A DNA stretch of 64,000 nt from assembly GCF_008704855.1 (NCBI RefSeq), contig NZ_CP023691.1:372001-436000 (forward strand). The letters run 5' to 3'. The notes beneath the pieces were generated by a model, which worked only from the letters and a program-made list of their open reading frames with translations, did no database searches and was not told the DNA's origin. Origin of the DNA: Streptomyces platensis (lineage in GTDB: Bacteria; Actinomycetota; Actinomycetes; Streptomycetales; Streptomycetaceae). A program made the translations under genes and the position numbers. Positions 25,969 through 35,785 of this stretch are shown piece after piece. Positions within the stretch are counted from its first letter, which is position 1; each line of letters opens with the position of its first letter.

Positions 25969-27693
25969 ATGAGAAGGATCGCGGTGGTCGGAGCCGGGCA
26001 GGCGGGTGCCCAACTCGCCCTGGGACTCCAGGCGCACGGCTATGACGTCACCTTGGTCGCCGACCGTGAACCCGACGAGATACGTCGCGGGCCGGTCATG
26101 TCCAGTCAGTGCATGTTCGACACCGCGCTCCAGAGCGAGCGCGAACTCGGCCTGCACCACTGGGAGGACCAGGCCCCGGACATCTCCGGCATCGCGTTCT
26201 CTCTCATCGGTCCGCACGGCACTCCGGACGTCTCCTGGCGCGCGACGTTGGAGGGCCCTGCCCACTCCGTCGACCAGCGGGTCAAGTGTGCCGCCTGGAT
26301 CGAGCAGTTCGCGGATGGCGGTCGCGGCGAGGTCGTGCTGCACGAGGCGGGTGTCAACGACCTCGAATGGTACGCCCGTACGCACGATCTCGTCGTGGTC
26401 TCCACGGGCAAGGGCGAGCTGAGCCAACTCTTCCCATGCAACTCCGAACTCTCCCCGTACGACCGGCCGCGCCGTGCGCTGGCTCTGACGTATGTCACGG
26501 GAGCGGCACCGCGGGAGGAGGCGGGCGCCCTCCACTACCGCATGGTCCCCGGCGTCGGCGAATACTTCTCCTTCCCGGCCCTCACCACCACCGGACCCTG
26601 CGACATCATGGTCTTCGAAGGCGTCCCCGGCGGCCCGATGGACTGCTGGGACGACATCCGCACGCCTGAAGGCCACCTCACCCGCTCACTGGAGATCCTG
26701 CACCGGTTCTTCCCCGACGAATACGAGCGCCATCGGCACGCCCGGCTCACCGACAGCGGCGGCGTGTTGCGCGGCAGGCTCACTCCGACCGTCCGGCACC
26801 CCGTCGCCCGCCTGGCCTCCGGCCGGCATGTCCTCGGCATGGCCGACGCCGTCGTCCTCAACGATCCGATCACCGGCCAGGGCGCGAACAACGCGGCCCA
26901 GGCCGCGACCCACTACCTCGACAGCATCCTCCGCCACGGCACCGCCGAATTCACCCCGCAGTGGATGCAGCGCACCTTCGACCACTTCTGGCGCGGCTGG
27001 GCCCAATGGGCCGTCGGCTGGACCAACTCCCTCCTGACCGACCTGAGTCCCCACCACCGTGACCTTCTGACAGCGGCGGCCGAAACCCCCTCTGTCGCCG
27101 ACGCCCTCGCCGCCGGATTCGACGACCCGCGCACCCTCTACCGCTGGTGGTTCGAGGAAGCCGAAGCACACCGCTTCCTCGCCGAGAAGCGCGCCCAGCA
27201 CGCCGCCCGCTTCGACGGCCGCGAACTTCGCCGCGCGCTGGGCCAGTACGCCACCGGCGTGACGGTGGTGACGGCCCGCGCCCCCGACGGCCGCAACGTC
27301 GGCATGACCGCGAACTCCTTCACCTCCGTCTCGTTGAACCCGCCCCTCGTGCTGTGGTGCCCGGGCAAAAACAGCCCGAGCCTCCCGGACTTCACCGACG
27401 CCTCGCACTTCGCCGTCCACATACTGGCCGCCGACCAGCACCACCTCTCCCGCCAGTTCGCCACCCCGGCCGACGACAAGTTCCGCGGGACCCCCACCAC
27501 CCCCGGCATCGCCGGCACACCCCTCCTGGACGGCGCGGTCGCCCGCTTCCAATGCCGCACCGTCCAACGCCTCGACGCCGGCGACCACATCATCTTCCTC
27601 GGCGAGGTCGAACAGTACGAGGCCGACGGCGGCACCCCTCTGGTGTTCCACTCGGGGTACTACCAGGTGGCGACGAAGCATCCGGATATGTGA
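25969..27693 (+). CDS. styA2B: Self-sufficient monooxygenase-flavin reductase fusion (StyA2B-like)
   Basis: This is a 574-residue fusion. Residues 1 to about 405 are a StyA-type monooxygenase (VGAGQAGAQLA at the N terminus, ITGQGANNA near 305). Residues from about 417 onward are a StyB/HpaC-type flavin reductase (RRALGQYATGVTVVT, GMTANSFTSVSLNPP). The fusion supplies its own reduced FAD and can probably also feed the separate StyA1 and perhaps the acyl-CoA-dehydrogenase-fold oxygenase nearby. In the 76-bp gap before it a short inverted repeat, ACTGA..TCAGT, surrounds TGACGTCA and may be an operator. Confidence 0.9.
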   Translation: MRRIAVVGAGQAGAQLALGLQAHGYDVTLVADREPDEIRRGPVMSSQCMFDTALQSERELGLHHWEDQAPDISGIAFSLIGPHGTPDVSWRATLEGPAHSVDQRVKCAAWIEQFADGGRGEVVLHEAGVNDLEWYARTHDLVVVSTGKGELSQLFPCNSELSPYDRPRRALALTYVTGAAPREEAGALHYRMVPGVGEYFSFPALTTTGPCDIMVFEGVPGGPMDCWDDIRTPEGHLTRSLEILHRFFPDEYERHRHARLTDSGGVLRGRLTPTVRHPVARLASGRHVLGMADAVVLNDPITGQGANNAAQAATHYLDSILRHGTAEFTPQWMQRTFDHFWRGWAQWAVGWTNSLLTDLSPHHRDLLTAAAETPSVADALAAGFDDPRTLYRWWFEEAEAHRFLAEKRAQHAARFDGRELRRALGQYATGVTVVTARAPDGRNVGMTANSFTSVSLNPPLVLWCPGKNSPSLPDFTDASHFAVHILAADQHHLSRQFATPADDKFRGTPTTPGIAGTPLLDGAVARFQCRTVQRLDAGDHIIFLGEVEQYEADGGTPLVFHSGYYQVATKHPDM

Positions 27694-27970
27694 AAACGTC
27701 CTCCGGGCCGACACCACTTACCTTCCCACCGGAGAGGGCGGGTCGGACCTCTCTGGGCGGGCAGGGTCGGCCGGCAGAGGAGCTGAACGACGACTTGCCA
27801 GGTGCCGCCCGTCAGTAACTTTCCTGTGGTATATGGGCAGTTAGCATGAGTTGCCGGGCTACAGGGCCATGACCGCCCTGTAGCGATCCCTCGCCCGGGC
27901 ACGCTTCCACCGGTCGGCGGCCAGGGCCCGGGCTGCTCGAAGGGCCACCCTGGAACGGGGCGTGCGGACG

Positions 27971-28966
27971 CTACCGTCCGGTGTAGGTGAACTCGTCGTC
28001 CGGGCTGGTGGGAGAGGTGGCCTTGCCGATCGTCACGGTGATGTTCACCGTCTGCTGGACGTCGAACAGATCGGGCGCTGTTGCGGTGAGCTGGCCGGTG
28101 GAGATGAACTTGACCGAGCCGGATGCCTTGTCCTTGAAGTGCACGGTGGCGCCATTGGCGAAGCCCGAGCCGTTGATGGTGACCGGGGTTCCGACCTTTC
28201 CGCTGGTCGGGCTGACCGCACTGACCACCACAGGTGCGGGTCCGCCATAGGCGAACTGCGACATCGCGACGGCCGGGGAGGTGCCGAGGGTGTTGGTGAC
28301 GCGGACGTGGACGACGCCGGTTCCGTCGGGGGCCCGGACGGTGATCTTTCTGCCGGAAGGGTCCACGGTGGGCTTGGTGCAGGCGAAGTGACCGAAGTCG
28401 ACCATGCTGTCCGGACTGAAACCGGTGCCGTTGATGGTCACCGTGGCGCCTGGTGCGCCGAAGGTGGGGGTCATGTCGGTCACCACCGGCGGCGAAGGGA
28501 CGGGAGGCGCCCCCACCAGGTCCAGGTAGGTGGAGTTGGCGTGCTGGAAGGCGACCTGGCCGAGGAAGTCCTGGGTGGTCTTGTTGACCAGGTTCTTGGC
28601 AAGGCTCGTGTATCCGGTGTTCATCAGGCAGAGCGTGCCGGGCTGGACGTAGACGTTGCCCTTGGTGCGCTTGGAGATGGTCCCGATGAGCACCTTCACT
28701 TCGTCGGTCGCCTGCGGTCCCGGGCTCGGGTACCAGCCGGTGGTGGTGTCGAGATCGGCCCACGCGTGCGGTACCAGGTCGTAGGCGTTGTTCTGGCGCT
28801 CGTCGATGACCCACGGCACGGAGTTGACGTAGTCGACGAAGCTCTGTCCGCCGGCGGTGGGAGCGGCATAGGTGATCACCGCGACCGTCCGATGGGATCG
28901 CGCACCATCAGACCTCCCCTCTGCGGTGTCCGGTGTCTTTCCTGCCTTCAGGTGGACCAGGTTCAC
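27971..28966 (-). pseudogene. 5'-truncated class 3 lipase with IPT/TIG repeats
   Basis: The frame begins with junk-like residues and then enters ITYAAPTAGG, which resembles the TFAGPTAGN segment that follows the nucleophile in class 3 lipases. The GHSLGG elbow and everything before it are missing, and no upstream frame supplies them. Two C-terminal IPT/TIG immunoglobulin-like repeats (about residues 160-245 and 250-330, each with a VTINGxGF core) are intact. The upstream 150 bp holds no signal peptide. It is most simply a decayed secreted lipase; a functional shortened protein is possible but would have no catalytic serine. Confidence 0.65.
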
Positions 28967-29122
28967 CTTGTTGGCCCTTCGCCATCCCTGTGTGTGGTGA
29001 GCCGAGCCACGTGATGCTGAGGCTTTCCGCGCCGCCGAGATGCACGAGCACCAGCCGAACGCGCGGTGCCCGCCGTTCCGAAGAAACGGCGGGCACCGCC
29101 TTGGCCCTGGTGAGAGTCGCGG

Positions 29123-30274
29123 CTACCTGGAGACGGGCTTGCCCCAGCCCTGGGCGATGTCATCCTTGGCATGGCCCAGCTGCGCCTCGCTCGGGAAGCT
29201 CGGCGTGCCGGAGACCTTCGGCAGCTTGGCGGCCGCGGTCTTGTCGATCGTGCCGTCCTTCTCCATGGCGGCCATCAGAGCCGGGCGGGCGTACCCCTTG
29301 AGCCAGAGGTTCTGGCCCTCGGCGCTGTAGAGGTACTCCTGCCACAGTCGGGCGGCCGCCGGGTGCGGGGCGTTCTCATTGATGGCCTGCGAGTAGAACT
29401 CCGAGAACTTGCCGTCCTCCGGGACCGCGACCTGCCAGTCGACTCCCCTGCTCTTGAGCTTGTCGGTGTACCTGGCGTTGAGGTAGTCCCAGTCGAGGAC
29501 GATCGGCGTCCGACCCTTCACGATGGTGGCCCCGGTGGACTGGACGGGCGTGTAGTTACCGTTCTTTCTGAGCTTGGTGAAGAAGTCGATGCCGGGCTGG
29601 ATGTAGTCGAAGGAGCCACCGTTGGCGAGGGCGGCCGCGTACACACTCCCGAAGGCCGAACCCGACTTGTTGGGGTCGCCGTTGAGCGCGACCTGCCCCT
29701 TGTACTCCGGCTTGAGCAGATCCTTGAAGGTGGTCGGACAGGTCTTCACGCGATGGGCATCGCAGCCGATCGAGATGTAGCCGCCGTAGCCGTGGTACCA
29801 GCGGCTCATCGTGTCCTTCTGGCCATCGGGGATGTCAATGAAATCGGTGACCATGTACTGCGCGAGCAGATTCTTCTGGGCGGCGGTGTACGCGAAGGAG
29901 CTGCCGAGGTCGAGGACGTCGGGCGCCGTGTCCTTGCCCTTACGGGAGGTGACGGCGTTGAGCTCGTCCTGGCTGGCGCCGTCCGGGTTCTCCACCTTGA
30001 CCTTGATGCCGTACTTCTTCTCGAAGCCGTCGATCAGCGCGCCGTAATTGGCCCAGTCGCGGGGAAGCGCGATGGCGTTCAGCGTGCCTTCCGCTTTGGC
30101 TGCCTTGACGAGCGCATCCATGCCCCCGAAGTCCTCGGCCGTGATCGCGGTGGCCGCGCTCTCTCCGTCAGCGTTGGTCGACGCGTCGGGGCCCGCGCCA
30201 CAGGCGCTGAGGACGAGTGTGGTGGCGACGAGGCCGCCGGCAATGACGACGGATCTCGGCAGGAACTCGGGCAC
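29123..30274 (-). CDS. ABC-transporter solute-binding lipoprotein (family 1)
   Basis: This is a 383-residue extracellular solute-binding protein. The GTG at 30274 follows GGAGAG and gives a short lipoprotein signal ending in lipobox LSAC. The mature part looks like the spermidine/iron/thiamine-type periplasmic-binding family (EGTLNAIALPRDWANYG, then a KKYGIKVKVE strand). No permease or ATPase gene lies nearby, so it is an orphan binding protein that would have to use components encoded elsewhere. The neighbouring amino-acid decarboxylase hints at a polyamine link, but that is weak inference. Confidence 0.85.
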   Translation of the reverse strand: MPEFLPRSVVIAGGLVATTLVLSACGAGPDASTNADGESAATAITAEDFGGMDALVKAAKAEGTLNAIALPRDWANYGALIDGFEKKYGIKVKVENPDGASQDELNAVTSRKGKDTAPDVLDLGSSFAYTAAQKNLLAQYMVTDFIDIPDGQKDTMSRWYHGYGGYISIGCDAHRVKTCPTTFKDLLKPEYKGQVALNGDPNKSGSAFGSVYAAALANGGSFDYIQPGIDFFTKLRKNGNYTPVQSTGATIVKGRTPIVLDWDYLNARYTDKLKSRGVDWQVAVPEDGKFSEFYSQAINENAPHPAAARLWQEYLYSAEGQNLWLKGYARPALMAAMEKDGTIDKTAAAKLPKVSGTPSFPSEAQLGHAKDDIAQGWGKPVSR

Positions 30275-30715
30275 GGTCTCTCCAGAGGGGTACACAGGGG
30301 GCACAGGGGACAGACGGGCCTTCGCGTGGGGGGTGACAACTTGCGCGAATAGCCTGTCTGAACAAGTTGGCCATAGTAGGCACGCTGCCGATGCCTGGTC
30401 CGTAACATCTTCAAAACTCTTAGCTACCATTCCTGCACATCTGTGACACGCAAGGATGGATGCGCCACGGCGCTTCCTCCACGCTGGTCACGATGTGCAC
30501 ACAGCGCACCACTCTGAGCGAGCGAGGGGTGTCGGCACGGCACGGGAAGCTCGCCGAGAAACGGCACGGGGAAGCTCACTGAGAAGCTGCGGCGGTCGGC
30601 GGGAGTTTCCCCTCGCCGCCCGCCCTCATCCCGGAGCCGGGCCTGCGCCGTCCCCGTTTTCCGGCTGGCCCCCCGTCCGGCCGGGTCGGCAGGGGGCGTA
30701 CCTGGTGCCTTGAGT
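30275..30715. other. Gene-free interval before the solute-binding protein gene
   Basis: This 441-bp stretch should hold the promoter of the solute-binding protein, transcribed leftward, and the 3' end of the decarboxylase transcript. Apart from one short tandem repeat I see no gene or clear terminator in it. Confidence 0.4.
30539..30585. repeat. Imperfect tandem direct repeat, about 22 bp
   Basis: Two adjacent copies start GGCACGGG(G)AAGCTC and end GAGAA, at 30539-30560 and 30563-30585. It is probably a local slippage duplication. Confidence 0.6.
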
Positions 30716-33112
30716 TCAGCCTGGGGGTAGTTGAGAGCTGAGCGGGTTCGGCGTCGGTGTCTTGTGATGCTCGCTGGCTGTGCAGCCGGTCTGCTGGGCG
30801 GGGATCTGGCGTACGCACTCGATGAGGTAGTCGCCGGTCTCCGGGGCGAGGGTGACGCCGTGGGTCTCGCTGCGGAAGCCGGGGAAGCGCCGGTCGAAGG
30901 ATTCCAGGGCGGTCAGGTAGCGCAGCAGCGGGCCGTCGAGCGCGCCGGTATTTTCGCCGGGCATCAGGACGGGGATGCCCGGCGGGGTGACGGTGACCAT
31001 GGCGGCGGCCACCCGGTCGGCCGCGTCGGTCAGTCTTACGCGCTCGGTGCCGCCCCGGATGAGGCGCTGGTAGCAGTGCTGGGGCGGGGTGACGGGCTCG
31101 GGCAGGTCCTGGAAGGCGGTGTCGAGCAGCTCGACCAGGCGGGCGTCGCGCAGGTGGTGGTGCATCTCCTGGCACAGTTCGCGCAGGGTCTGGCCGGTGT
31201 AGCGGTGGGGGTGGGCGGCGACCAACTCGGGCAGCAGGCTGTCCAGGGGTGCGTTGCGGTCGTAGAGCGTTTTGAAGTCCATCAGGGCGTCCATCAGGGT
31301 TCCCCACTTGCCCTTGGTGATCCCCATGGAGAAGAGGAGGAGTGTGGTGTAGCTGTCGGTCTTCTCCACCACGATGTTCCTGGTGGCCAGGTAGGCGGTG
31401 AGGACGCGGGCGGGGATGCCCCACTCGGACATCTGCCCGGTGGCGTCGATGCCGGGGCAGGTGAGGGTGACCTTGATGGGGTCGAGCAGGCAGTAGCCCT
31501 CGGTCAGGCCGGTGAAGCCGTGCCAGCCCGCGTCGGGCTCCAGCTGCCAGCAGGACGGTTCGCTGCGCAGCAGTTCGGCCGGTGCGTCGGCGAAGGGCAG
31601 ACGTTCACCGGTGGCGGGGTCGGTCACGGTCTCGGGTTGCCAGACGCCGAAGAACCAGTCGGGCCGGTCGTCGGCGGCTGCGATGCGCCGGCCGACGCGT
31701 ACGACGGTCTGGCGGAAGCGGATGGCTTCGGTCACCGCTTCGTCGATGAGGCAGCGGCCCTGGGGGCCGTCCATCATCGCGGTGGCCACGTCGAGGGAGG
31801 CGATCATCGGATACAGCGGTGAGGTGGTGCCGTGCATCATGAACGCCTCGTTGAACCGTTCGTGCTCCACCGGCGCCCGGGGTGCGGGTTTGATGTGCAC
31901 CATGGCGCTCTGAGACAGGGCGGCCAGCATCTTGTGGGTGGATTGGGTGGAGAAGACAGTGGGGCGTTCGGGGCCGGGGAAGGTGTCGGGGCCCACCGCC
32001 ATGCCGTAACGGCCGGCGTAGAGGGGGTGGAAGCGGGCGTAGGCGAACCAGGCTTCGTCGAAGTGGAGCCGGGGAGTGCTGGGGGCGAGTGCCTTTGCGA
32101 CCTGGAGGGTGTCGTAACACAGGCCGTCATACGTGGAGTTGGTCAGCACCGCGTACTGGGCCTCGGGCGAGACGGCGCCCTGAGTCAGTAGGTTGCGGCT
32201 GGTCCTGGCGGCGACCGACTGTGCCTGGATTTCGGCAGGCGCCAGGGGTCCTGCCAGTCCGTAGCCGTTGCGGGTGGGGACCAGGTAGACCGGCCGGGCT
32301 CCGGAGAGGACCAGGCCATGCAGCACCGACTTGTGGCAGTTGCGGTCCACCAGTGCGATCTCGTCCTGGGTGACGCTGAAGTGACCGACCATCCGGTCGC
32401 AGGTGGAGTCGCCGTGGAGCACGAAGTAGGTGCGGTCGGCACCGAAGACGCGGGCGGCGTTGCGTTCCGCCGCTCCGACCGGGCCGGTGTGTTCGAAGAG
32501 GGAACCGAGTTCCTCGACGGAGATCGACAGGTCGCTGCGCAGCAGCCGTTCTCCGAAGTAGTCGTGGAAGGCCCGGCCGACGGGGGACTTGAGGAAGGCG
32601 ACACCGCCGGAGTGCGCAGGGGTGTGCCAGGAGTACTCGTGCGCGTGGTCGAAGCGGCGCAGTGCCTTGAAGAAGGGCGGCAGCAGATCGCCCTGGTAGC
32701 CGCGGGCGGCGCCGGCGATGCGTCCGGCGATGAACGGTGCGGTGTCCTCCAGCGGCCAGATATAGCCGATCACGGTTTCGGCCACCCACAGGGGCAGGTG
32801 TTCCAGGTCTTCGCCGGCCGTGACCAGGAAGACGGGGAGGTTCTGGAAGCGCCGGCCGGCGTGGCGCAGTACCGCGGCGCCGCCTGTTTCGCCGCCGTCT
32901 GTGGCGGCCTGAGGAAGGTCCCAGTCGACCACGGCGGCGGCCAGGCCTGCCTCGGTGCGCAACACCGCCTGGGCGTCGTCAGCTGTGCTGGCCCAACGCA
33001 CGTCGAGACCTCGGGTCTCCAACTCATTGCGGATTCTGCGCAGTTGCTCGTCGGCGATGCCTCCGCTCTGTGAGGACTCGCGTACCGCGAACAGTACCGT
33101 CCCGTCGGTCAT
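30716..33112 (-). CDS. Orn/Lys/Arg decarboxylase, PLP-dependent
   Basis: This is a 798-residue fold-III (Orn/Lys/Arg major) decarboxylase. It has a receiver-like N-terminal wing domain (about 1-125), the large PLP domain with STHK (Lys394, the Schiff-base lysine) and a preceding HFDEAW strand, and the C-terminal domain. Members decarboxylate lysine, ornithine or arginine to cadaverine, putrescine or agmatine; I cannot assign the substrate by eye. The ATG at 33112 follows AGAGGGG. It is divergent from the helicase gene. It could influence the arginine pool used by the blasticidin-type pathway, but nothing in the layout ties them together. Confidence 0.9.
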   Translation of the reverse strand: MTDGTVLFAVRESSQSGGIADEQLRRIRNELETRGLDVRWASTADDAQAVLRTEAGLAAAVVDWDLPQAATDGGETGGAAVLRHAGRRFQNLPVFLVTAGEDLEHLPLWVAETVIGYIWPLEDTAPFIAGRIAGAARGYQGDLLPPFFKALRRFDHAHEYSWHTPAHSGGVAFLKSPVGRAFHDYFGERLLRSDLSISVEELGSLFEHTGPVGAAERNAARVFGADRTYFVLHGDSTCDRMVGHFSVTQDEIALVDRNCHKSVLHGLVLSGARPVYLVPTRNGYGLAGPLAPAEIQAQSVAARTSRNLLTQGAVSPEAQYAVLTNSTYDGLCYDTLQVAKALAPSTPRLHFDEAWFAYARFHPLYAGRYGMAVGPDTFPGPERPTVFSTQSTHKMLAALSQSAMVHIKPAPRAPVEHERFNEAFMMHGTTSPLYPMIASLDVATAMMDGPQGRCLIDEAVTEAIRFRQTVVRVGRRIAAADDRPDWFFGVWQPETVTDPATGERLPFADAPAELLRSEPSCWQLEPDAGWHGFTGLTEGYCLLDPIKVTLTCPGIDATGQMSEWGIPARVLTAYLATRNIVVEKTDSYTTLLLFSMGITKGKWGTLMDALMDFKTLYDRNAPLDSLLPELVAAHPHRYTGQTLRELCQEMHHHLRDARLVELLDTAFQDLPEPVTPPQHCYQRLIRGGTERVRLTDAADRVAAAMVTVTPPGIPVLMPGENTGALDGPLLRYLTALESFDRRFPGFRSETHGVTLAPETGDYLIECVRQIPAQQTGCTASEHHKTPTPNPLSSQLPPG

Positions 33113-33498
33113 AGTGGCCCCTCTGCTCCGCGCGTATCGGTGCATGGTCTGCTGTGCGCGCCATGCGTGCTGTCCGAGAGGCAACCGGAAGATCACCGGC
33201 AGCGGTCCGGCGACCGGGCGAAACCACTCCGATGAGGGAAACGCCGCATCCGACCGTGCTGTAGGCACGCTCCTGGCATCGTTACGGGCACGGCGCACTC
33301 TCCCCGCGCGGCTGGGTGCCCGGCTTCCTCGCCGAGATCAGCACCACAGCGCCGGGCCGAGCAGTCACTTCGTGTTACCCTCACATGTTCGGGCGGCCGT
33401 GACGGTCGGCGATTCCGTCCGTGCGGATCCCATCATTTCGTCGGCTGCCTATTCCTGCCGGGCCTTCCTCGGTACGTTCCCCATGCGGAAGGCTCTTC
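33113..33498. promoter_or_regulatory. Divergent promoter region, decarboxylase / DEAD-box helicase
   Basis: This 386-bp gap lies between two divergent genes and contains no supported ORF. GGAAGG serves the helicase start. I see no decisive -35/-10 pair or long hairpin. Confidence 0.4.
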
Positions 33499-34917
33499 AT
33501 GAACCACCCGGACCGCCTCGGCACCTCGCACGGCAACCTCGCCCGGCCAGAGGCTGCCCTCACCCCGACGGTGTCCCCCGTCGCCTCCTTCGCCGACCTG
33601 GAACTGCCGGCCGAGGTGCTGCGAACGCTCACCGAGCTCGGCGTGCGCGAGCCCTTCCCGATCCAGGCGGCCACGCTGCCCAACGCCCTCGCGGGACGCG
33701 ACGTCCTGGGGCGCGGGCGCACGGGATCGGGCAAGACGCTCGCCTTCGGCCTGCCGCTGCTCGCACGGACGGCCGGGCGGCGCGCGGAGCCGAAGCAGCC
33801 CCTCGCCCTGATCCTGGTGCCTACCCGGGAGCTGGCTCAACAGGTAGCCGAGGCGCTCGCCCCGTATGCCGACGCACTCCGGCTGCGGATGGCCACGGTC
33901 GTCGGCGGCACGTCGATCGGCCGGCAGACCGCTGCGCTGCGCGACGGGGCCGAGGTCGTCGTCGCCACCCCTGGCCGCCTGCACGACCTGATCGAGCGCA
34001 GGGCCTGCCACCTGGGACGGGTACGGATCACCGTCCTCGACGAGGCCGATCAGATGTGTGACATGGGCTTCTTGCCGCAGGTCACCGAGGCGCTCGACCA
34101 GGTGCACCGCGACGGCCAGCGGATGCTGTTCTCGGCCACCCTGGACCACGACGTGGATCAGCTGGTCCGCCGCTACCTCCACGACCCCGTCGTCCACTCG
34201 GTCGACCCGTCCGCGGGCGCGGTCACGACGATGGACCACCATGTGCTGGTCGTCCACGGCCCCGACCGGTACGCCGTCACGACGGAGATCGCCGCCCGCG
34301 ACGGCCGCGTACTGCTGTTCCTGGACACCAAGCACGCGGTCGACCAGCTCACCCGGCATCTGCGGGCCAGCGGAGTGCACGCCGCGGCCCTGCACAGCGG
34401 CAAATCCCAGCCGCAGCGCACACGGACCCTCGCCCAGTTCAAGACCGGCCAGCTCACCGTCCTGGTGGCGACCAATGTCGCAGCCCGTGGTCTGCACGTC
34501 GACGACCTCGATCTCGTGGTCAACGTCGACCCGCCCACCGACCCCAAGGACTATCTGCACCGCGCGGGCCGCACTGCCCGGGCCGGTGAGTCCGGCAGCG
34601 TCGTCACGCTGGTGCTGTCGGGCCAGCGCCGCGAGATGAGCCGGCTGATAGCCGGGGCCGGCATCGAGCCGACGATCACCAAGGTGCGCTCGGGTGAGGC
34701 GGAGCTCAGCCGGATCACCGGGGCCAAGGCCCCCTCCGGCACCCCGCTCGATGGTGGGCCCGCCGCGCCCCGGGCCAAGAACACCAACGCCCCGTTCCGC
34801 GGCCTGGGCACCAGCAAGGACGCCTCCCGCGGCGCCGGCGGCAAGTCCCGCAAGGCCAACGAGGCCCGTAAGCTCGCCGAGGCCCGCAAGGCGGCCCGGG
34901 TGCGCCGCGGCAACTGA
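33499..34917 (+). CDS. DEAD-box ATP-dependent RNA helicase
   Basis: This is a 472-residue RNA helicase with all core motifs: Q-motif region (FPIQAATLP), motif I GRTGSGKT, PTRELA, TPGR, motif II DEAD, motif III SAT, then ARGLHV and HRAGRTARAG in the second RecA domain. A basic, low-complexity C-terminal tail rich in K/A/R (from about 410) is typical of actinobacterial RhlE-like helicases involved in ribosome assembly or cold adaptation. The start at 33499 follows GGAAGG. It is a housekeeping gene unrelated to the adjacent pathways. Confidence 0.94.
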   Translation: MNHPDRLGTSHGNLARPEAALTPTVSPVASFADLELPAEVLRTLTELGVREPFPIQAATLPNALAGRDVLGRGRTGSGKTLAFGLPLLARTAGRRAEPKQPLALILVPTRELAQQVAEALAPYADALRLRMATVVGGTSIGRQTAALRDGAEVVVATPGRLHDLIERRACHLGRVRITVLDEADQMCDMGFLPQVTEALDQVHRDGQRMLFSATLDHDVDQLVRRYLHDPVVHSVDPSAGAVTTMDHHVLVVHGPDRYAVTTEIAARDGRVLLFLDTKHAVDQLTRHLRASGVHAAALHSGKSQPQRTRTLAQFKTGQLTVLVATNVAARGLHVDDLDLVVNVDPPTDPKDYLHRAGRTARAGESGSVVTLVLSGQRREMSRLIAGAGIEPTITKVRSGEAELSRITGAKAPSGTPLDGGPAAPRAKNTNAPFRGLGTSKDASRGAGGKSRKANEARKLAEARKAARVRRGN

Positions 34918-35005
34918 GGCTTGGACCCGCACCTCGCCCCCACCTCCAGGTGACCCATGCCGTCTCGGCCGCTGTCGCCGTGGAAGCGCCGTCTAGGGTG
35001 CGGGC

Positions 35006-35785
35006 ATGACGTCTCATAGCTACCTCTCCGAACTGTTCTCCCTGGACGACCGGGTCGCTGTGGTGACCGGCGGCAGTTCCGGCATCGGCCGGGCCATCGC
35101 CGGGGCTCTCGCGCGAGCGGGGGCACGTGTGGTGATCGTGGCGCGCAAGGAGCCGGAACTGACCGCCACGGTCGACGAGTTGGCGACGGACGGCTGTCGG
35201 GCGGCCTGGGTGAGCGCCGACCTGAGCAGTCGCGACCGGGTGCGCGCGGCGGCTGAGCAGGCGGCTGAGGTGTTCGGCGAGCCCGACATCCTCGTCAACA
35301 GTGCCGGCATCAACCTGCGACCGCCGATGGGCGAGCTGGGCGAGGAGGTGTGGGACGCCACCATGGCGGTGAACCTGGAGGCGCCCTACTTGCTGGGCCA
35401 GCGGTTCGGGCCCGGCATGGCCGAGCGGGGCTTCGGGCGGATCATCCACGTCTCCTCCCAGCAGGCGCACCGGGCGTTCGTCCAGAGCGGCGCCTACGGG
35501 GTCTCCAAAGGGGCGCTGGAGTCGCTGGCCCGCTCTCAGGCCGAGGCGTGGTCGCCACACGGCGTCACCTGCAACACGCTGGTGCCCGGCTTCGTCATGA
35601 CCCCGCTCAATGCGCGGTTCTCCTCCGCCCCGGAGAAGGTGGCGGCGCTGGCCGCGCGCACGATGGTCGGTCGCAACGGCCTGGCCGAGGACTTCGCCGG
35701 AGCAGCGGTGTTCCTGGCCGGCCGCGGCTCCGGCTACGTCACCGGGCAAGCGATCTTCGTCGACGGCGGGCTCTCCGTTCACTGA
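35006..35785 (+). CDS. Short-chain dehydrogenase/reductase
   Basis: This is a 259-residue classical SDR with cofactor motif TGGSSGIG, NSAG, catalytic Ser in HVSSQQ and YxxxK in YGVSK. The overall pattern (SLDDRVAVVTGG start, GQAIFVDGG end) resembles gluconate 5-dehydrogenase and 3-oxoacyl-ACP-reductase-like enzymes. The substrate cannot be set from sequence. It follows the helicase by 88 bp with its own AGGGTG ribosome site. Confidence 0.9.
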   Translation: MTSHSYLSELFSLDDRVAVVTGGSSGIGRAIAGALARAGARVVIVARKEPELTATVDELATDGCRAAWVSADLSSRDRVRAAAEQAAEVFGEPDILVNSAGINLRPPMGELGEEVWDATMAVNLEAPYLLGQRFGPGMAERGFGRIIHVSSQQAHRAFVQSGAYGVSKGALESLARSQAEAWSPHGVTCNTLVPGFVMTPLNARFSSAPEKVAALAARTMVGRNGLAEDFAGAAVFLAGRGSGYVTGQAIFVDGGLSVH

